Part shown: positions 33,705 to 42,053 of the stretch, in pieces | Layout: each line of letters begins with the position of its first letter | Position numbering within the stretch: position 1 is the first letter of the stretch | Source of the DNA: an uncultured Mycoplasmatota bacterium | GTDB lineage: Bacteria > Bacillota_I > Bacilli_A > RF39 > UBA660 | Direction of reading: 5' to 3' | DNA: 64,000 nt | NCBI GenBank assembly: GCA_900550255.1 | Contig: URQZ01000001.1 | Location: forward strand, 110,333-174,332 | Notes under the pieces: model-generated | The model's input: only the letters and a program-made list of their open reading frames with translations | Database searches by the model: none | What the model was told of the DNA's origin: nothing | Translations under genes and position numbers: made by a program

Positions 33705-34123
33705 GTTTTAATTTTTTCTTCTAATAATAATTGCCATCCATCTATTCCATATTCTAAATCATTATTTATAAAAAACATTAAATCAGCAAATGATTTTTTT
33801 ACTTGTTCATCGTAATCACTTTCCAATAATTTAAAGTATTCTTCATTGCAAACAATTGTTATTTTATCACTATCATCTGCTGAAAATATAATTTTGTTTT
33901 CAAGCAATTTTTTATAAACAGGATTTAAATTAATAAAAGGAATCTCAAATTCATTTGTTTTTAATTCTACATTAGAATAAAGTTCAGGAAATCTTTCTTT
34001 ATATTTTCCAAATGACTTCATTAAAGTATTCATTTTTATAAAGTAATTACATTTATGATTTAGATTATAGATAATAAATAAATTAAACAAATCCTCTTCT
34101 AATATGTTATCAAAATTTTTCAT
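33683..34123 (-). CDS. Hypothetical protein, 146 aa
   Basis: Not recognised. Soluble, acidic and rich in Phe, Leu and Asn, with likely helices throughout (for example EEDLFNLFIIYNL near residue 10) and a C-terminal basic tail (KIKTKRKSS). ATG at 34123 follows GGAGGT at good spacing; an in-frame start 13 codons earlier has none. It lies 52 bases downstream of recX and may share its transcript. Its end overlaps the convergent foldase gene by six bases. Confidence 0.7.
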   Translation of the reverse strand: MKNFDNILEEDLFNLFIIYNLNHKCNYFIKMNTLMKSFGKYKERFPELYSNVELKTNEFEIPFINLNPVYKKLLENKIIFSADDSDKITIVCNEEYFKLLESDYDEQVKKSFADLMFFINNDLEYGIDGWQLLLEEKIKTKRKSSL

Positions 34124-34174
34124 GCAAAACCTCCAATATAGACTATTATACATCACATGCAACTAAAAGTAAAT

Positions 34175-34939
34175 CTATTTTAAAGATAAAAATTCATTTA
34201 TTTCTGATAAATTATATCCTTTTTGGTATAATTTATTTTTTATTTGTTTTTCTAATTCTTCTTTATCAAATTTAGATTGTAATTTCCTAAATAATTTATT
34301 ATATTCTTTTTCAAGAGCATTACTACAATCTATTTTTAACTTAGATAAACATTCTTTAATCATATCTAAATCATAACCTAAATCTAGCAAATAATTAGTT
34401 AATTTACTTTTTAAAATATATTCTGATTTATTATTATTTACTATTTTCTTTTGAATAATTTTATCTATTTTTTCTTTAAAAATTTCATCACCATATTTAA
34501 ATAGATATTCATCAATTACGTCTATATTAACATCATGTTCTAAAAGTTCTTTTTTTATTTTATTTGGACCACTACTAGAAAGATTAATTTTATCAGCAAT
34601 AAAGGCTTCTGCGAATTTATTGTCATTGATAAAATTATTTTCTTGTAATTTAGAAACTATTTTATTTTGTTCCTCCTCATTTATTTCAAGTTTATTCATA
34701 TATTTTTTTATTTCTTTTAAACTTCGCATTTTAATTAAAGTATATTTTAAAACTCTACTATATAAGTTATAATCCAAAGTTTCATTATATAACTTATTAT
34801 ATAATTCATCATCTATTTCTTTTTTAAATAAAATGTTATTTTCAATAAGAATATTATCATAGGTTATTATTTTAGTATTATTATCAAATTCCATTTTATA
34901 TTTACCACTTTTTAATTTCGTAATTTTTTTAATTCTCAT
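34175..34939 (-). CDS. recX: Regulatory protein RecX, 254 aa
   Basis: RecX binds RecA filaments and tunes recombination. It has three helical RecX repeats, seen as ALRYT-like RVLKYTLIKMRSLKEIKKYM near residue 63, the FINDNKFAEAFI motif near 104, and KLTNYLLDLGYDLDMI and KNKLYQKGYNLSEINEFL in the C-terminal part. Length (~255-270) is that of the Bacillota type. It has its own promoter with a good -35/-10. Confidence 0.92.
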   Translation of the reverse strand: MRIKKITKLKSGKYKMEFDNNTKIITYDNILIENNILFKKEIDDELYNKLYNETLDYNLYSRVLKYTLIKMRSLKEIKKYMNKLEINEEEQNKIVSKLQENNFINDNKFAEAFIADKINLSSSGPNKIKKELLEHDVNIDVIDEYLFKYGDEIFKEKIDKIIQKKIVNNNKSEYILKSKLTNYLLDLGYDLDMIKECLSKLKIDCSNALEKEYNKLFRKLQSKFDKEELEKQIKNKLYQKGYNLSEINEFLSLK

Positions 34940-34962
34940 AGATTCACCTTAATTCTAATTAA

Positions 34963-34992
34963 AGTATAACTTATCAAACAAATGTTTGTCAA
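34963..34992 (-). promoter_or_regulatory. Promoter of recX
   Basis: TTGACA and TATACT with an 18-base spacer on the minus strand, overlapping the T run of the rpoZ terminator. Confidence 0.7.
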
Positions 34993-34993
34993 C

Positions 34994-35019
34994 AAAAAAA
35001 TACATTATCTTAAATGTAT
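34994..35019 (-). terminator. Intrinsic terminator of rpoZ
   Basis: ATACATT / AATGTAT stem, T run; the TAA stop codon of rpoZ lies in the loop. Confidence 0.8.
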
Positions 35020-35199
35020 CTTATGATTATAAACTTCTTCTAAAGCTCTACCAATATTTTTCTTAGATTTGTATTCTTTTTCTTTCATTTGATAATTGTT
35101 TGTTTCTTCCATTTCTTTTACTCTTTTAGAAATTAAATTAACTAACAAATATTTTGACCCTACTTCATTTAATAATTTATCGATTGAAGGATATATCAT
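35005..35199 (-). CDS. rpoZ: RNA polymerase omega subunit, 64 aa
   Basis: Small polymerase assembly subunit. MIYPSIDKLLNEVGSKYLLV matches the usual omega start (YPSxDxLLxxxxSKYxLV), and KNIGRALEEV near residue 48 is the C-terminal signature. ATG at 35199 with GAGGAG is preferred to a GTG three codons upstream. Confidence 0.92.
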   Translation of the reverse strand: MIYPSIDKLLNEVGSKYLLVNLISKRVKEMEETNNYQMKEKEYKSKKNIGRALEEVYNHKIHLR

Positions 35200-35285
35200 T
35201 TTAAACACTCCTCTCTACTTATAATCATATACCTATTTTCTAATAGTTTGCAACAGATTCGAATTTTTTTGACATAAGTTTACAA

Positions 35286-36557
35286 TTAATCGATTATATC
35301 AATAATTAAACTTTGTTTATTTTCAACTGATGGTCCTATTTCAAAACAACTAAGTAATTCATTTATATTAATATCTTTTTTATCCATATAAACTTTTACT
35401 AATTCTTCATTATCAGTTACATATTCTCCTACTTTTTTTGTTATAACAAAACCAACTTTATGATTTATTTTATCTTCTTTATTAAGACGTCCAGCTCCTA
35501 AATCACGAGCTAATTCTCCTAATTTTAAAGTATCAATTCTTGTAATAAAACCTGTTTTAGCTGTTTTAATTGATACAACTTTTGAAGCTACTTCTAAACT
35601 TTTTAAATCCCCGCCTTGTTTTTTTACTAGTTCTTCAAATTTTTTGTAGGCTCTACCAGATGAAATACTTTCTTTTACCATATTAATAGCTTCCATAGCT
35701 GTTATATTTTTATCCATTCCAATCATAATAGCAGCAAGTTTTACAACTAATTCATTTAAATCTTTTGGACCTTTTCCTTTTAATACATCAATACTCTCTT
35801 CTACTTCTAAGGCATTTCCAACTGCATTACCAAGAGGTTCATCCATATTAGTTAAAACACAAACAACTTTACGACCATAACGTTTTCCTATTTCAATCAT
35901 TACTTCAGCTAGTTTTTTAGCATCATCTATATTAGTAATAAGTGCTCCATTTCCAACTTTTACATCAATCACAATTTTAGATGCACCTGAGGCTATTTTT
36001 TTACTCATTATACTTGAAGCAATTAAAGGAATTGATGATACCGTTGCTGTTACATCTCTTAAAGCATATATTTTTTTATCAGCTGGCGCAATATCTCCGG
36101 TTTGACTTGTTATAGCTATTCCTATGTCTTTTATTTGTTTAATAAACTCATCAATACTAAGTTCTGTCTTAAAACCTTTGATTGATTCTAATTTATCAAT
36201 TGTTCCACCGGTATGTCCAAGTCCTCTTCCACTCATTTTTGCGACATTTATACCAAGTGAAGCTACAATAGGTCCTAAAATTAGAGTTGTTTTATCTCCT
36301 ACACCACCGGTTGAATGTTTATCAACTACATCACCTATTTCACTTAAGTCATTAGTACTTCCACTTTCAATCATGACTTTTGTTAGATCTATAATCTCAT
36401 CTATATCCATACCATTTAATGTAATTGCCATAAGTAATGAACTCATTTGATAATCTTTAACTTCTCCATTTATATATCCGTCAACAGCAAATAAAATTTC
36501 ATCATAATTTAGTTTTTCTTTCTTTCTTTTTTTATCTATTATATCTATTATATTCAT
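35286..36557 (-). CDS. pdp: Pyrimidine-nucleoside phosphorylase, 423 aa
   Basis: Splits thymidine, deoxyuridine or uridine with phosphate into base and (deoxy)ribose-1-phosphate. Motifs: DKHSTGGVGDKTTL (near residue 81, phosphate loop) and KMSGRGLGHTGGTIDKLES (near 106, signature). The C-terminal domain has LGAGRLNKEDKI. Length fits the bacterial family (~430). It acts in the same salvage network as tdk. Single gene with a GGTGAT ribosome binding site. Confidence 0.95.
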   Translation of the reverse strand: MNIIDIIDKKRKKEKLNYDEILFAVDGYINGEVKDYQMSSLLMAITLNGMDIDEIIDLTKVMIESGSTNDLSEIGDVVDKHSTGGVGDKTTLILGPIVASLGINVAKMSGRGLGHTGGTIDKLESIKGFKTELSIDEFIKQIKDIGIAITSQTGDIAPADKKIYALRDVTATVSSIPLIASSIMSKKIASGASKIVIDVKVGNGALITNIDDAKKLAEVMIEIGKRYGRKVVCVLTNMDEPLGNAVGNALEVEESIDVLKGKGPKDLNELVVKLAAIMIGMDKNITAMEAINMVKESISSGRAYKKFEELVKKQGGDLKSLEVASKVVSIKTAKTGFITRIDTLKLGELARDLGAGRLNKEDKINHKVGFVITKKVGEYVTDNEELVKVYMDKKDININELLSCFEIGPSVENKQSLIIDIID

Positions 36558-36586
36558 ACTATCACCTATTTTAATTATAGCAATAA

Positions 36587-36613
36587 AATAAAAAAAATAG
36601 CAACTAACTATTT
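36587..36613 (-). terminator. Intrinsic terminator of the XRE gene at 36647
   Basis: AAATAG / CTATTT 6-bp stem, 7-base loop, eight T on the minus strand. Confidence 0.65.
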
Positions 36614-36646
36614 CTTTGTTTACATAAATTTATTAAACTTTACACA

Positions 36647-36976
36647 TTATTCTATTTCAAATTTTTTTAACAATTTCTTATATTCATCTTCATTCTTTCG
36701 AAGTTCTTTAATTAATCTCATTTCTTTTTTAGAAATTTTAAAGGTATAAGGGATTTCTTCTTCACACATAACGTTTATATCAAGATTTAAAAGTTGATCA
36801 GGAGTTAAATCTAAAGTATTTACAAGTTTTACAAAAACGTTTAGTTTAGGATTTTTAGTTCCTTTTTCATATCCTGATACAGAAACTTTAGTAACCCCTA
36901 TCTTTTCACCTAGTTCTTCTTGACTTAAATTTAATTTTTCTCTTGCTTCTCTTATTCTATCGCCTACAAGTATCAT
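36647..36976 (-). CDS. XRE-family HTH regulator, 109 aa
   Basis: N-terminal Cro/CI-type helix-turn-helix (RIREAREKLNLSQEELGEKIGVTKVSVSGYE, about residues 6-36 in pieces), followed by a C-terminal helical, Lys/Glu-rich tail. ATG at 36976 is preceded by GGTGAT. It is divergent from another XRE gene at 37119 and the shared intergenic DNA carries GTTAAC palindromes at both promoters, so it probably represses itself and its neighbour. Confidence 0.9.
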   Translation of the reverse strand: MILVGDRIREAREKLNLSQEELGEKIGVTKVSVSGYEKGTKNPKLNVFVKLVNTLDLTPDQLLNLDINVMCEEEIPYTFKISKKEMRLIKELRKNEDEYKKLLKKFEIE

Positions 36977-37002
36977 AATTATCACCTTTTTGTTATCTAT
37001 CC

Positions 37003-37103
37003 GTTAACATTATAACAAAATGTTTGCTATAAATCAACAAATCAAAAAAAGTTAATTAAAAGTTAACTTTTTAATTGAAATTAATTTGTAGTTAACGTAT
37101 AAT
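37003..37103. promoter_or_regulatory. Divergent XRE promoters with GTTAAC operators
   Basis: Minus-strand promoter: TTGATT (37032-37037) and TATAAT (37009-37014), 17-base spacer, extended TG. Plus-strand promoter: TTGAAA (37075-37080) and TATAAT (37098-37103), 17-base spacer. GTTAAC palindromes lie at 37003-37008, 37062-37067 and 37091-37096, the last inside the plus-strand spacer and the first next to the minus-strand -10; a related GTTAAT is at 37051. The placement fits repressor binding sites. Confidence 0.7.
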
Positions 37104-37118
37104 TAAATTGGTGATAAT

Positions 37119-37343
37119 ATGAGTGAGTTAAAGAAAAGACGTTTAAAGTGCAAATATAGTTGTGATTATATGTCTCGTATTTTAGGAATCAGTAAAACGT
37201 ATTATTGGCAATTAGAAAATGGTACAAGAAGAATAACTTACGATATGGCTATAAAAATTGCGGACTTCTTTAAAACTACTCCAGATCACTTATTTTATGA
37301 TGATACAAAAGAACGTTTAGAAAAGAAAAAACAAGCAAATTAA
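37119..37343 (+). CDS. Small XRE-family HTH protein, 74 aa
   Basis: Almost the whole protein is a Cro/CI helix-turn-helix (RRLKCKYSCDYMSRILGISKTYYWQLENG, residues ~7-36 in pieces), ending in a Lys-rich tail. GGTGAT ribosome binding site. Divergent from the 36647 regulator. The final bases overlap the convergent ssb gene by four. Confidence 0.88.
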   Translation: MSELKKRRLKCKYSCDYMSRILGISKTYYWQLENGTRRITYDMAIKIADFFKTTPDHLFYDDTKERLEKKKQAN

Positions 37344-37357
37344 TCTGCTTGTTTTTT
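37326..37357. terminator. Shared bidirectional terminator between HTH and ssb genes
   Basis: AAAAAACAAGCA / TGCTTGTTTTTT, perfect 12-bp stem with an 8-base loop that contains both stop codons; T runs on both strands. Confidence 0.9.
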
Positions 37358-37672
37358 ACTTGATAAAAAAGTTACTTTTTCAGCTACTATTTCAACTAAT
37401 TTTCTTTTCACATCCTCATCTACTTCAATATCACGTGTTTGTACATGTCCTTTTACTCCTAAAAGATCACCTTTACGACAATATTCTACTGTATTTTCTG
37501 CCACACCTTTCCATAAAACACATGGTACAAAATCTGTATCATATTCACCATTTACATTTTTATATGAACGAGGAACAGCTAAAGTAATATTTGTAACTTT
37601 ATTTCCATTTTCTGTTTCATATAATTCTGGATCTCTCACTAATCTTCCGACAATTACAGTTTGATTAAGCAT
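37340..37672 (-). CDS. ssb: Single-stranded DNA-binding protein, short form, 110 aa
   Basis: OB-fold SSB: LNQTVIVGRLVRDPELYE at the start, VTNITLAVPRSYKN and FVPCVLWKGVAENTVEYCRKGDLLGVKG. ATG at 37672 has AAGGAGGAG. It ends right after the OB fold (SSKKQAD) and lacks the flexible linker and acidic DDxPF tip used by housekeeping SSBs to recruit partners. So this may be a paralog (like SsbB) rather than the main replication SSB. Confidence 0.92.
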   Translation of the reverse strand: MLNQTVIVGRLVRDPELYETENGNKVTNITLAVPRSYKNVNGEYDTDFVPCVLWKGVAENTVEYCRKGDLLGVKGHVQTRDIEVDEDVKRKLVEIVAEKVTFLSSKKQAD

Positions 37673-37707
37673 ATTACTCCTCCTTTCGGATATAAATATA
37701 CTTAAAT

Positions 37708-37738
37708 AAAAAAAGAAAAACAAATCAATGTTTTTTCT
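37708..37738 (-). terminator. Possible terminator downstream of sufB
   Basis: On the minus strand AAAAACA / TGTTTTT with a 6-base loop, followed by CTTTTTTT; about 90 bases after the sufB stop. It overlaps the ssb upstream region. Confidence 0.5.
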
Positions 37739-37827
37739 TTTTCATATTATTTTTAAATACATTTTATTTTTTTAGTTAACGTCTTTTTTCTTATTTTTTT
37801 TACTCTTCATAATATTTATTAAATTTA

Positions 37828-39132
37828 TTAGAAATAATTTTTTAACAAGTTATTAAGTTCTACTGCATATTCCATTGGAAGTTCTTCTCTAAAGCGATCA
37901 ATAAATCCCATTATTATAAGTTCTTTAGCTTTTTCTTCATTAATTCCTCTACTCATTAAATAGAATAGTTTATCTTGACTTATTTTAGATACTGTCGCTT
38001 CATGTTCAATAAATGAATTATTGTTAGAAACAATATTAATAGGAATGGTATCACTTGTTGACTCATCATCAACAATAATGGTATCACACTTAACTGTTGC
38101 TTTAGAATTAAGGGCTTTTTTATTTATGTTGACGGTTCCACGATAATCAGCTTCTCCACCTTTTACAGCAATTGATTTACTAATAATATTACTAGTTGTA
38201 TTTGGTGCGAGATGAATCATTTTAGCTCCTGTATCTTGTATTTGATTCTCTTTTGCAACAGCAATACTTATGCAATTTCCTTTCGCATATTTTCCGTTTA
38301 AAATACAACAAGGGTATTTCATATTTATCTTGGAACCGACGTTACCATCGATCCATTCCATTAATCCGCCTTCTTCAACAATGGCTCTTTTAGTAACTAA
38401 ATTATAAACATCACTTGACCAATTTTGAATGGTAGTATATCTACATTTTGCGTTCTTTTTTACATATATTTCAACAACAGCTGCATGTAAGGAATCACTT
38501 GTATAAGTAGGAGCTGTACATCCTTCCATATAGTGAAGATCACTACCCTCATCTACAATGATAATGGTTCTTTCAAATTGTCCCATATTTTTACTATTAA
38601 TACGAAAATAACTTTGAAGTGGTCTATCTAGAGTTGTATTTGGTGGGACATAAATAAAAGTTCCTCCACTCCATACAGCTCCATTTAAAGCTGTATATTT
38701 ATTTTCATCATATTTTACAAGGTTATTAAAGTATTCTTTAAATAAGTCTGGATACTTTTTTAAGGCAGTATCGGTATCACAAAAGATTACATTTTTATCC
38801 TCTAATTCTTTAATCATATTATGGTATACTACTTCACTTTCAAATTGTGCCCCTACACCACCTAAGTATTTTTTTTCTGCTTCTATTAGTCCTAAATCAT
38901 CAAAAGTATTCTTTATTTTTTTATCTACTTTTTGCCAATCATCATAAATATCATCTGATACTTTTTTATAATAATTTATAATATCAAAATCTAATTTTAT
39001 TTTAGGTCCAAAAGTAGGATTTTTTAATTGTATAAATTTTTTATAAGCATTTATTCTAAAATCACACATCCATTTTGGTTCTTTTTTTAAATTTGATATT
39101 TCCTTTACTTTTTCTAAATCTAATTTTTTCAT
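37828..39132 (-). CDS. sufB: Fe-S cluster assembly protein SufB, 434 aa
   Basis: Scaffold of the SUF system. Typical start ([20 protein letters not shown]), then the beta-helix core with [11 protein letters not shown] near residue 157, HYMEGCTAP near 205 and the C-terminal [18 protein letters not shown]. Slightly shorter than usual (~465). SufB normally works with SufC and SufD, which are not in this window; the local order is spoVS-sufU-hypothetical-sufB. Confidence 0.96.
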   Translation of the reverse strand: MKKLDLEKVKEISNLKKEPKWMCDFRINAYKKFIQLKNPTFGPKIKLDFDIINYYKKVSDDIYDDWQKVDKKIKNTFDDLGLIEAEKKYLGGVGAQFESEVVYHNMIKELEDKNVIFCDTDTALKKYPDLFKEYFNNLVKYDENKYTALNGAVWSGGTFIYVPPNTTLDRPLQSYFRINSKNMGQFERTIIIVDEGSDLHYMEGCTAPTYTSDSLHAAVVEIYVKKNAKCRYTTIQNWSSDVYNLVTKRAIVEEGGLMEWIDGNVGSKINMKYPCCILNGKYAKGNCISIAVAKENQIQDTGAKMIHLAPNTTSNIISKSIAVKGGEADYRGTVNINKKALNSKATVKCDTIIVDDESTSDTIPINIVSNNNSFIEHEATVSKISQDKLFYLMSRGINEEKAKELIIMGFIDRFREELPMEYAVELNNLLKNYF

Positions 39133-39182
39133 AGTATCACCAATTAATATTATACTAAAAAACAGTGTAAAAAAAAAGGACT

Positions 39183-39521
39183 TTATTTGTTCCTTTTTAA
39201 AACTTTTTTTAATAAGTGTTTGCGAAAAAGATATTCCACTTTTTTACTTTTTTCTTCTTCTTTGATTGCATAACGTTTTCCCATTTCGATTTTGTTATTT
39301 GGTAATATAAATCCCTCTTCATTAGTATCTAATACAGGAAATGATTCTTCTGGGGTATATATATTATAAGCTATTTTCTTTTTATTATCGATTAGGCATG
39401 TACGTGTATATATTTGTGGACTTATTTCATATGACATAACCTTTTGTTTATTATGGTATTTTTCATTATCTTCTTTGTTACAAAAAGTAACAATACGCAT
39501 TTGTGCGAATCCGTATTTCAT
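39183..39521 (-). CDS. Hypothetical protein between sufU and sufB, 112 aa
   Basis: Not recognised. Soluble, beta-rich first part ([27 protein letters not shown]) and a basic C-terminus ([13 protein letters not shown]). Two Cys could be functional. It has AAGGGGG as ribosome binding site, which lies inside the last codons of sufU, so it is coupled to Fe-S assembly genes. A link with Fe-S biogenesis is suggested only by position. Confidence 0.72.
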   Translation of the reverse strand: MKYGFAQMRIVTFCNKEDNEKYHNKQKVMSYEISPQIYTRTCLIDNKKKIAYNIYTPEESFPVLDTNEEGFILPNNKIEMGKRYAIKEEEKSKKVEYLFRKHLLKKVLKRNK

Positions 39522-39523
39522 AA

Positions 39524-39952
39524 TTATTCCCCCTTGATTTTATTTATGATTTTTTCGATTCCCCACCATGGAAGTAAAGCACATTTTTTTCGATTTGGTT
39601 GTTTATATATATCATCATAAACAACTGCTTGTTCTAATATTTCTTCATTATATTCTTTTTCATCTATCATGTTACTAAAATTTTGATATATATCAATCAC
39701 TTCATCGATTGTTTTACCAATTAATGTATCAATCATTATCGATGTTGATGATGTACATATAGCACATGCTTCTCCATCAAATTTTATATCTTTAATAATT
39801 CCATCTTCTATTTTAATCATTAAGTCAATTTCATCGATACAACTGTCATTATTTGTATTTACTCTCATATATCCTTCTTCATCAGTTAGACCTCTGTTTT
39901 TAGGATTTTGATAATGTTCTAAAATAATACTTCTTCTTAAATTTGGATCCAT
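39524..39952 (-). CDS. sufU: Fe-S assembly / sulfur-transfer protein SufU, 142 aa
   Basis: IscU-like zinc protein accepting sulfur from the SufS desulfurase. Three conserved Cys: NDSCIDEID (near 34), GEACAIC (near 60) and RKKCALLPWW (near 125), with the Asp ligand after the first Cys. LEHYQNPKNRG is the family start. ATG at 39952 follows AGAGGTGAT; the earlier in-frame ATG lacks a binding site. sufS is not in this window. Confidence 0.93.
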   Translation of the reverse strand: MDPNLRRSIILEHYQNPKNRGLTDEEGYMRVNTNNDSCIDEIDLMIKIEDGIIKDIKFDGEACAICTSSTSIMIDTLIGKTIDEVIDIYQNFSNMIDEKEYNEEILEQAVVYDDIYKQPNRKKCALLPWWGIEKIINKIKGE

Positions 39953-40015
39953 AGTATCACCTCTTGTTTCTTTGCCTATTATAAACCTTAGTTTATTAAA
40001 TTTCAAGACTTTAAT

Positions 40016-40037
40016 AAAAAAAAGCCTTACATGGCTT
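40016..40037 (-). terminator. Terminator of spoVS with stop codon in loop
   Basis: AAGCC / GGCTT, 6-base loop holding the TAA of spoVS, T run on the minus strand. Confidence 0.75.
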
Positions 40038-40287
40038 CTACAATTAATTTTATAGCAGTTCTCTCATCACCATCGATTGTGATATCAGTAAATGCCGGAA
40101 TGCATACTAAATTTTTACCACTTGGTGCGACAAAACCTCTTGCAATAGCAATTGCTTTAATTGCTTGATTTAAGGCTCCAGCTCCTATTGCTTGTATTTC
40201 TACGCTTCCTTTTTCTCTAAATACATTAGCTAGAGCTCCAGCTACTGAATTTGGGTTTGATTTAGCCCCTACTTTAAGTGTTTCCAT
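40027..40287 (-). CDS. spoVS: Stage V sporulation protein S, 86 aa
   Basis: Highly conserved small protein; the sequence (LKVGAKSNPNSVAGALANV, IQAIGAGALNQAIKAIAIARG, DITIDGDERTAIKLIVEA) is near the family consensus over its full length. In Bacillus it affects spore coat assembly and engulfment, but it also occurs in non-sporulating bacteria, so its presence does not prove sporulation. Confidence 0.95.
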   Translation of the reverse strand: METLKVGAKSNPNSVAGALANVFREKGSVEIQAIGAGALNQAIKAIAIARGFVAPSGKNLVCIPAFTDITIDGDERTAIKLIVEAM

Positions 40288-40366
40288 ATATATTATTCCT
40301 CTCTTTCTATAGTTAATTATATGAGGTAATTTTATATATATGAAAAATTTATAAATTTAAATTCTA

Positions 40367-40391
40367 CAAAAAAAAGATTCTATTTTGAATC
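40367..40391 (-). terminator. Terminator of the YtxH operon with stop codon in loop
   Basis: GATTC / GAATC, loop holding the TAG stop, eight T on the minus strand. Confidence 0.8.
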
Positions 40392-40790
40392 CTTTTTTTC
40401 TAATTTATCTAATACTTCTTTTGTTACATCTATTGCTTTTTCACGAATAGAGTTTGCTGTTTTTTCTAAGACTGGTGTTCCTTTATCGATTGCATAATCA
40501 ACTAATTCTTCTGCCATATCTTGAATTTGTTTTGCTTTTTTCTTAGCTACTTTTAATACTTTTTCTTTATCTAAATCAGCTAATTCTTCTTTTATTTCAT
40601 ATATTTTTGTTTCAATTGTTTCTTTTACGTCTTCAGCATCAACATCTTTTAATCTTGCAATCATTTCATCTAGTTTTTCTTTTAATTGTGCTCTTGTTTC
40701 AGATCCTTTTTTAGGTGCGAATAATACTCCTAATCCTGTTCCAAGTGCTACTCCTGCTAATAATTTTCCTAATCCTTTTTTCTTTTTCAT
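40380..40790 (-). CDS. YtxH-domain protein, 136 aa
   Basis: N-terminal glycine-rich membrane segment (LGKLLAGVALGTGLGVLFAPKKG, ~7-29), the hallmark of YtxH (general stress / envelope) proteins, followed by a long helical Lys/Glu-rich coil to the end. Last gene of a four-gene envelope operon; start overlaps the upstream gene as ATGA. Confidence 0.85.
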   Translation of the reverse strand: MKKKKGLGKLLAGVALGTGLGVLFAPKKGSETRAQLKEKLDEMIARLKDVDAEDVKETIETKIYEIKEELADLDKEKVLKVAKKKAKQIQDMAEELVDYAIDKGTPVLEKTANSIREKAIDVTKEVLDKLEKKDSK

Positions 40791-41074
40791 ATTACTTCCT
40801 CCTTTTTATTTTTCTTTCTTGAAAAAATTTTCATAACTGCACTACTTACAAAGTCTATAATTTTGTCACTTACTAATGATACCGCATCAGTTGATTTATC
40901 AATTATTGAAAATACGCCATCTAGTTTTCCAACTTTATTTTCAACATCGTCAACTACTTTATCAACCTTTTTTAAGGTACCTATGACTTTTAGACATAAT
41001 ATAATTAGTACTATTAATAATATAGCTCCTAATGTATATAATATGACTGGAAAAACAACATTTAAACATTCCAT
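40787..41074 (-). CDS. DUF948-like small membrane protein, 95 aa
   Basis: One N-terminal membrane helix (VVFPVILYTLGAILLIVLIILCL, ~6-28) followed by an amphipathic coil (KKVDKVVDDVENKVGKLDGVF) and a basic end. This matches the DUF948 layout often paired with YtxH genes. Start touches the stop of the upstream gene. Confidence 0.75.
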   Translation of the reverse strand: MECLNVVFPVILYTLGAILLIVLIILCLKVIGTLKKVDKVVDDVENKVGKLDGVFSIIDKSTDAVSLVSDKIIDFVSSAVMKIFSRKKNKKEEVI

Positions 41075-42042
41075 TATGATTCCTCCTTATCATCGTACAT
41101 TGAATCGATAAGATTAAATAATTCACTTTCAGTTAAATCTGGATTATCCTCTTTTTTTGTTTCTGTATTTTCCTCTTTATTATTTTCTTCTACAATTTCT
41201 TCTTTTTCATCGTTTTTTTCAACAACTAGTTCATCTTCTATATCAACTGGTTCTTCTACTTCTTTTTTCTTTTCTACTGTATTTTCTTGAATATAGTCAT
41301 TAATTTCATCCAATTTTTTCTTTTGTTCTTCTAATTGTTGCGCTAAAAAGGCTGTATCATCATCATATGAAGAATCATCAAATAATAAGCTATTGTTATT
41401 ATTACCATTATTTTCTGAATTATTCTCTTGTTCTTTTTTATCTATTTCATCAAAATCTAATTCATTAAATAAATCAATTGCTGTTTCTGTATTTTCCCTT
41501 TTTTCATTAATTATTTCTTCATTACCTAAAATGTTATTTTTTAATTCATCTTCTAAAGTTCCATATGCTTTATCTCTTATATCATCGATTGTTAAATCTT
41601 CTGATTTTTTATAATAATTTGAATGTGTTACAACTTTTTTAGAAGTTATATCCTCTTTATGATAGTTTTTATCCAGAACACCATAAACTGGTGAAATAAT
41701 TAATGAAGGTTTAAATGATTTTTTTTCTTCAACAGTCATTTCTCTTTTCAGAGTTCCATTATATGCACCTTTTGTTGGTTTTTCTTTTTTCTTTTCTATC
41801 TTTTTTTCTTTTGGCTTTTCTAAATCATCAAAATCTTTATCATCAAAATAAACTGGAAAAACGAATTTTTCTTCTTTTTTTATTGTTGCACTATCAGAAA
41901 TAGTATTTTCTTCTTTTTTAGGCATTTCTTCTGGTTCTTTTTTTGGTGCTTTTATTTCTACATGTCTTACTTCTTTTTTAATTGGTTTTACTTCTTCTAC
42001 TTCTTCAGTAAAAAGGTTTTTAAATTTATCCATTAATCCCAT
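41074..42042 (-). CDS. Acidic low-complexity hypothetical protein, 322 aa
   Basis: Not assigned. Starts MGLMDKFKNLFTEE, a short amphipathic helix that could touch the membrane. The rest is long stretches of Lys/Glu with islands of order: FVFPVYFDD (~60), KPSLIISPVYGVLDKNY (~110-126) and a conserved-looking ESELFNLIDSMYDDK at the end. It resembles disordered cell-division or envelope scaffold proteins, but no known domain is visible. Position 11 bases after a lipoprotein gene and directly before DUF948/YtxH genes suggests an envelope role (inference). Confidence 0.7.
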   Translation of the reverse strand: MGLMDKFKNLFTEEVEEVKPIKKEVRHVEIKAPKKEPEEMPKKEENTISDSATIKKEEKFVFPVYFDDKDFDDLEKPKEKKIEKKKEKPTKGAYNGTLKREMTVEEKKSFKPSLIISPVYGVLDKNYHKEDITSKKVVTHSNYYKKSEDLTIDDIRDKAYGTLEDELKNNILGNEEIINEKRENTETAIDLFNELDFDEIDKKEQENNSENNGNNNNSLLFDDSSYDDDTAFLAQQLEEQKKKLDEINDYIQENTVEKKKEVEEPVDIEDELVVEKNDEKEEIVEENNKEENTETKKEDNPDLTESELFNLIDSMYDDKEES

Positions 42043-42053
42043 ATTTTTCACCT

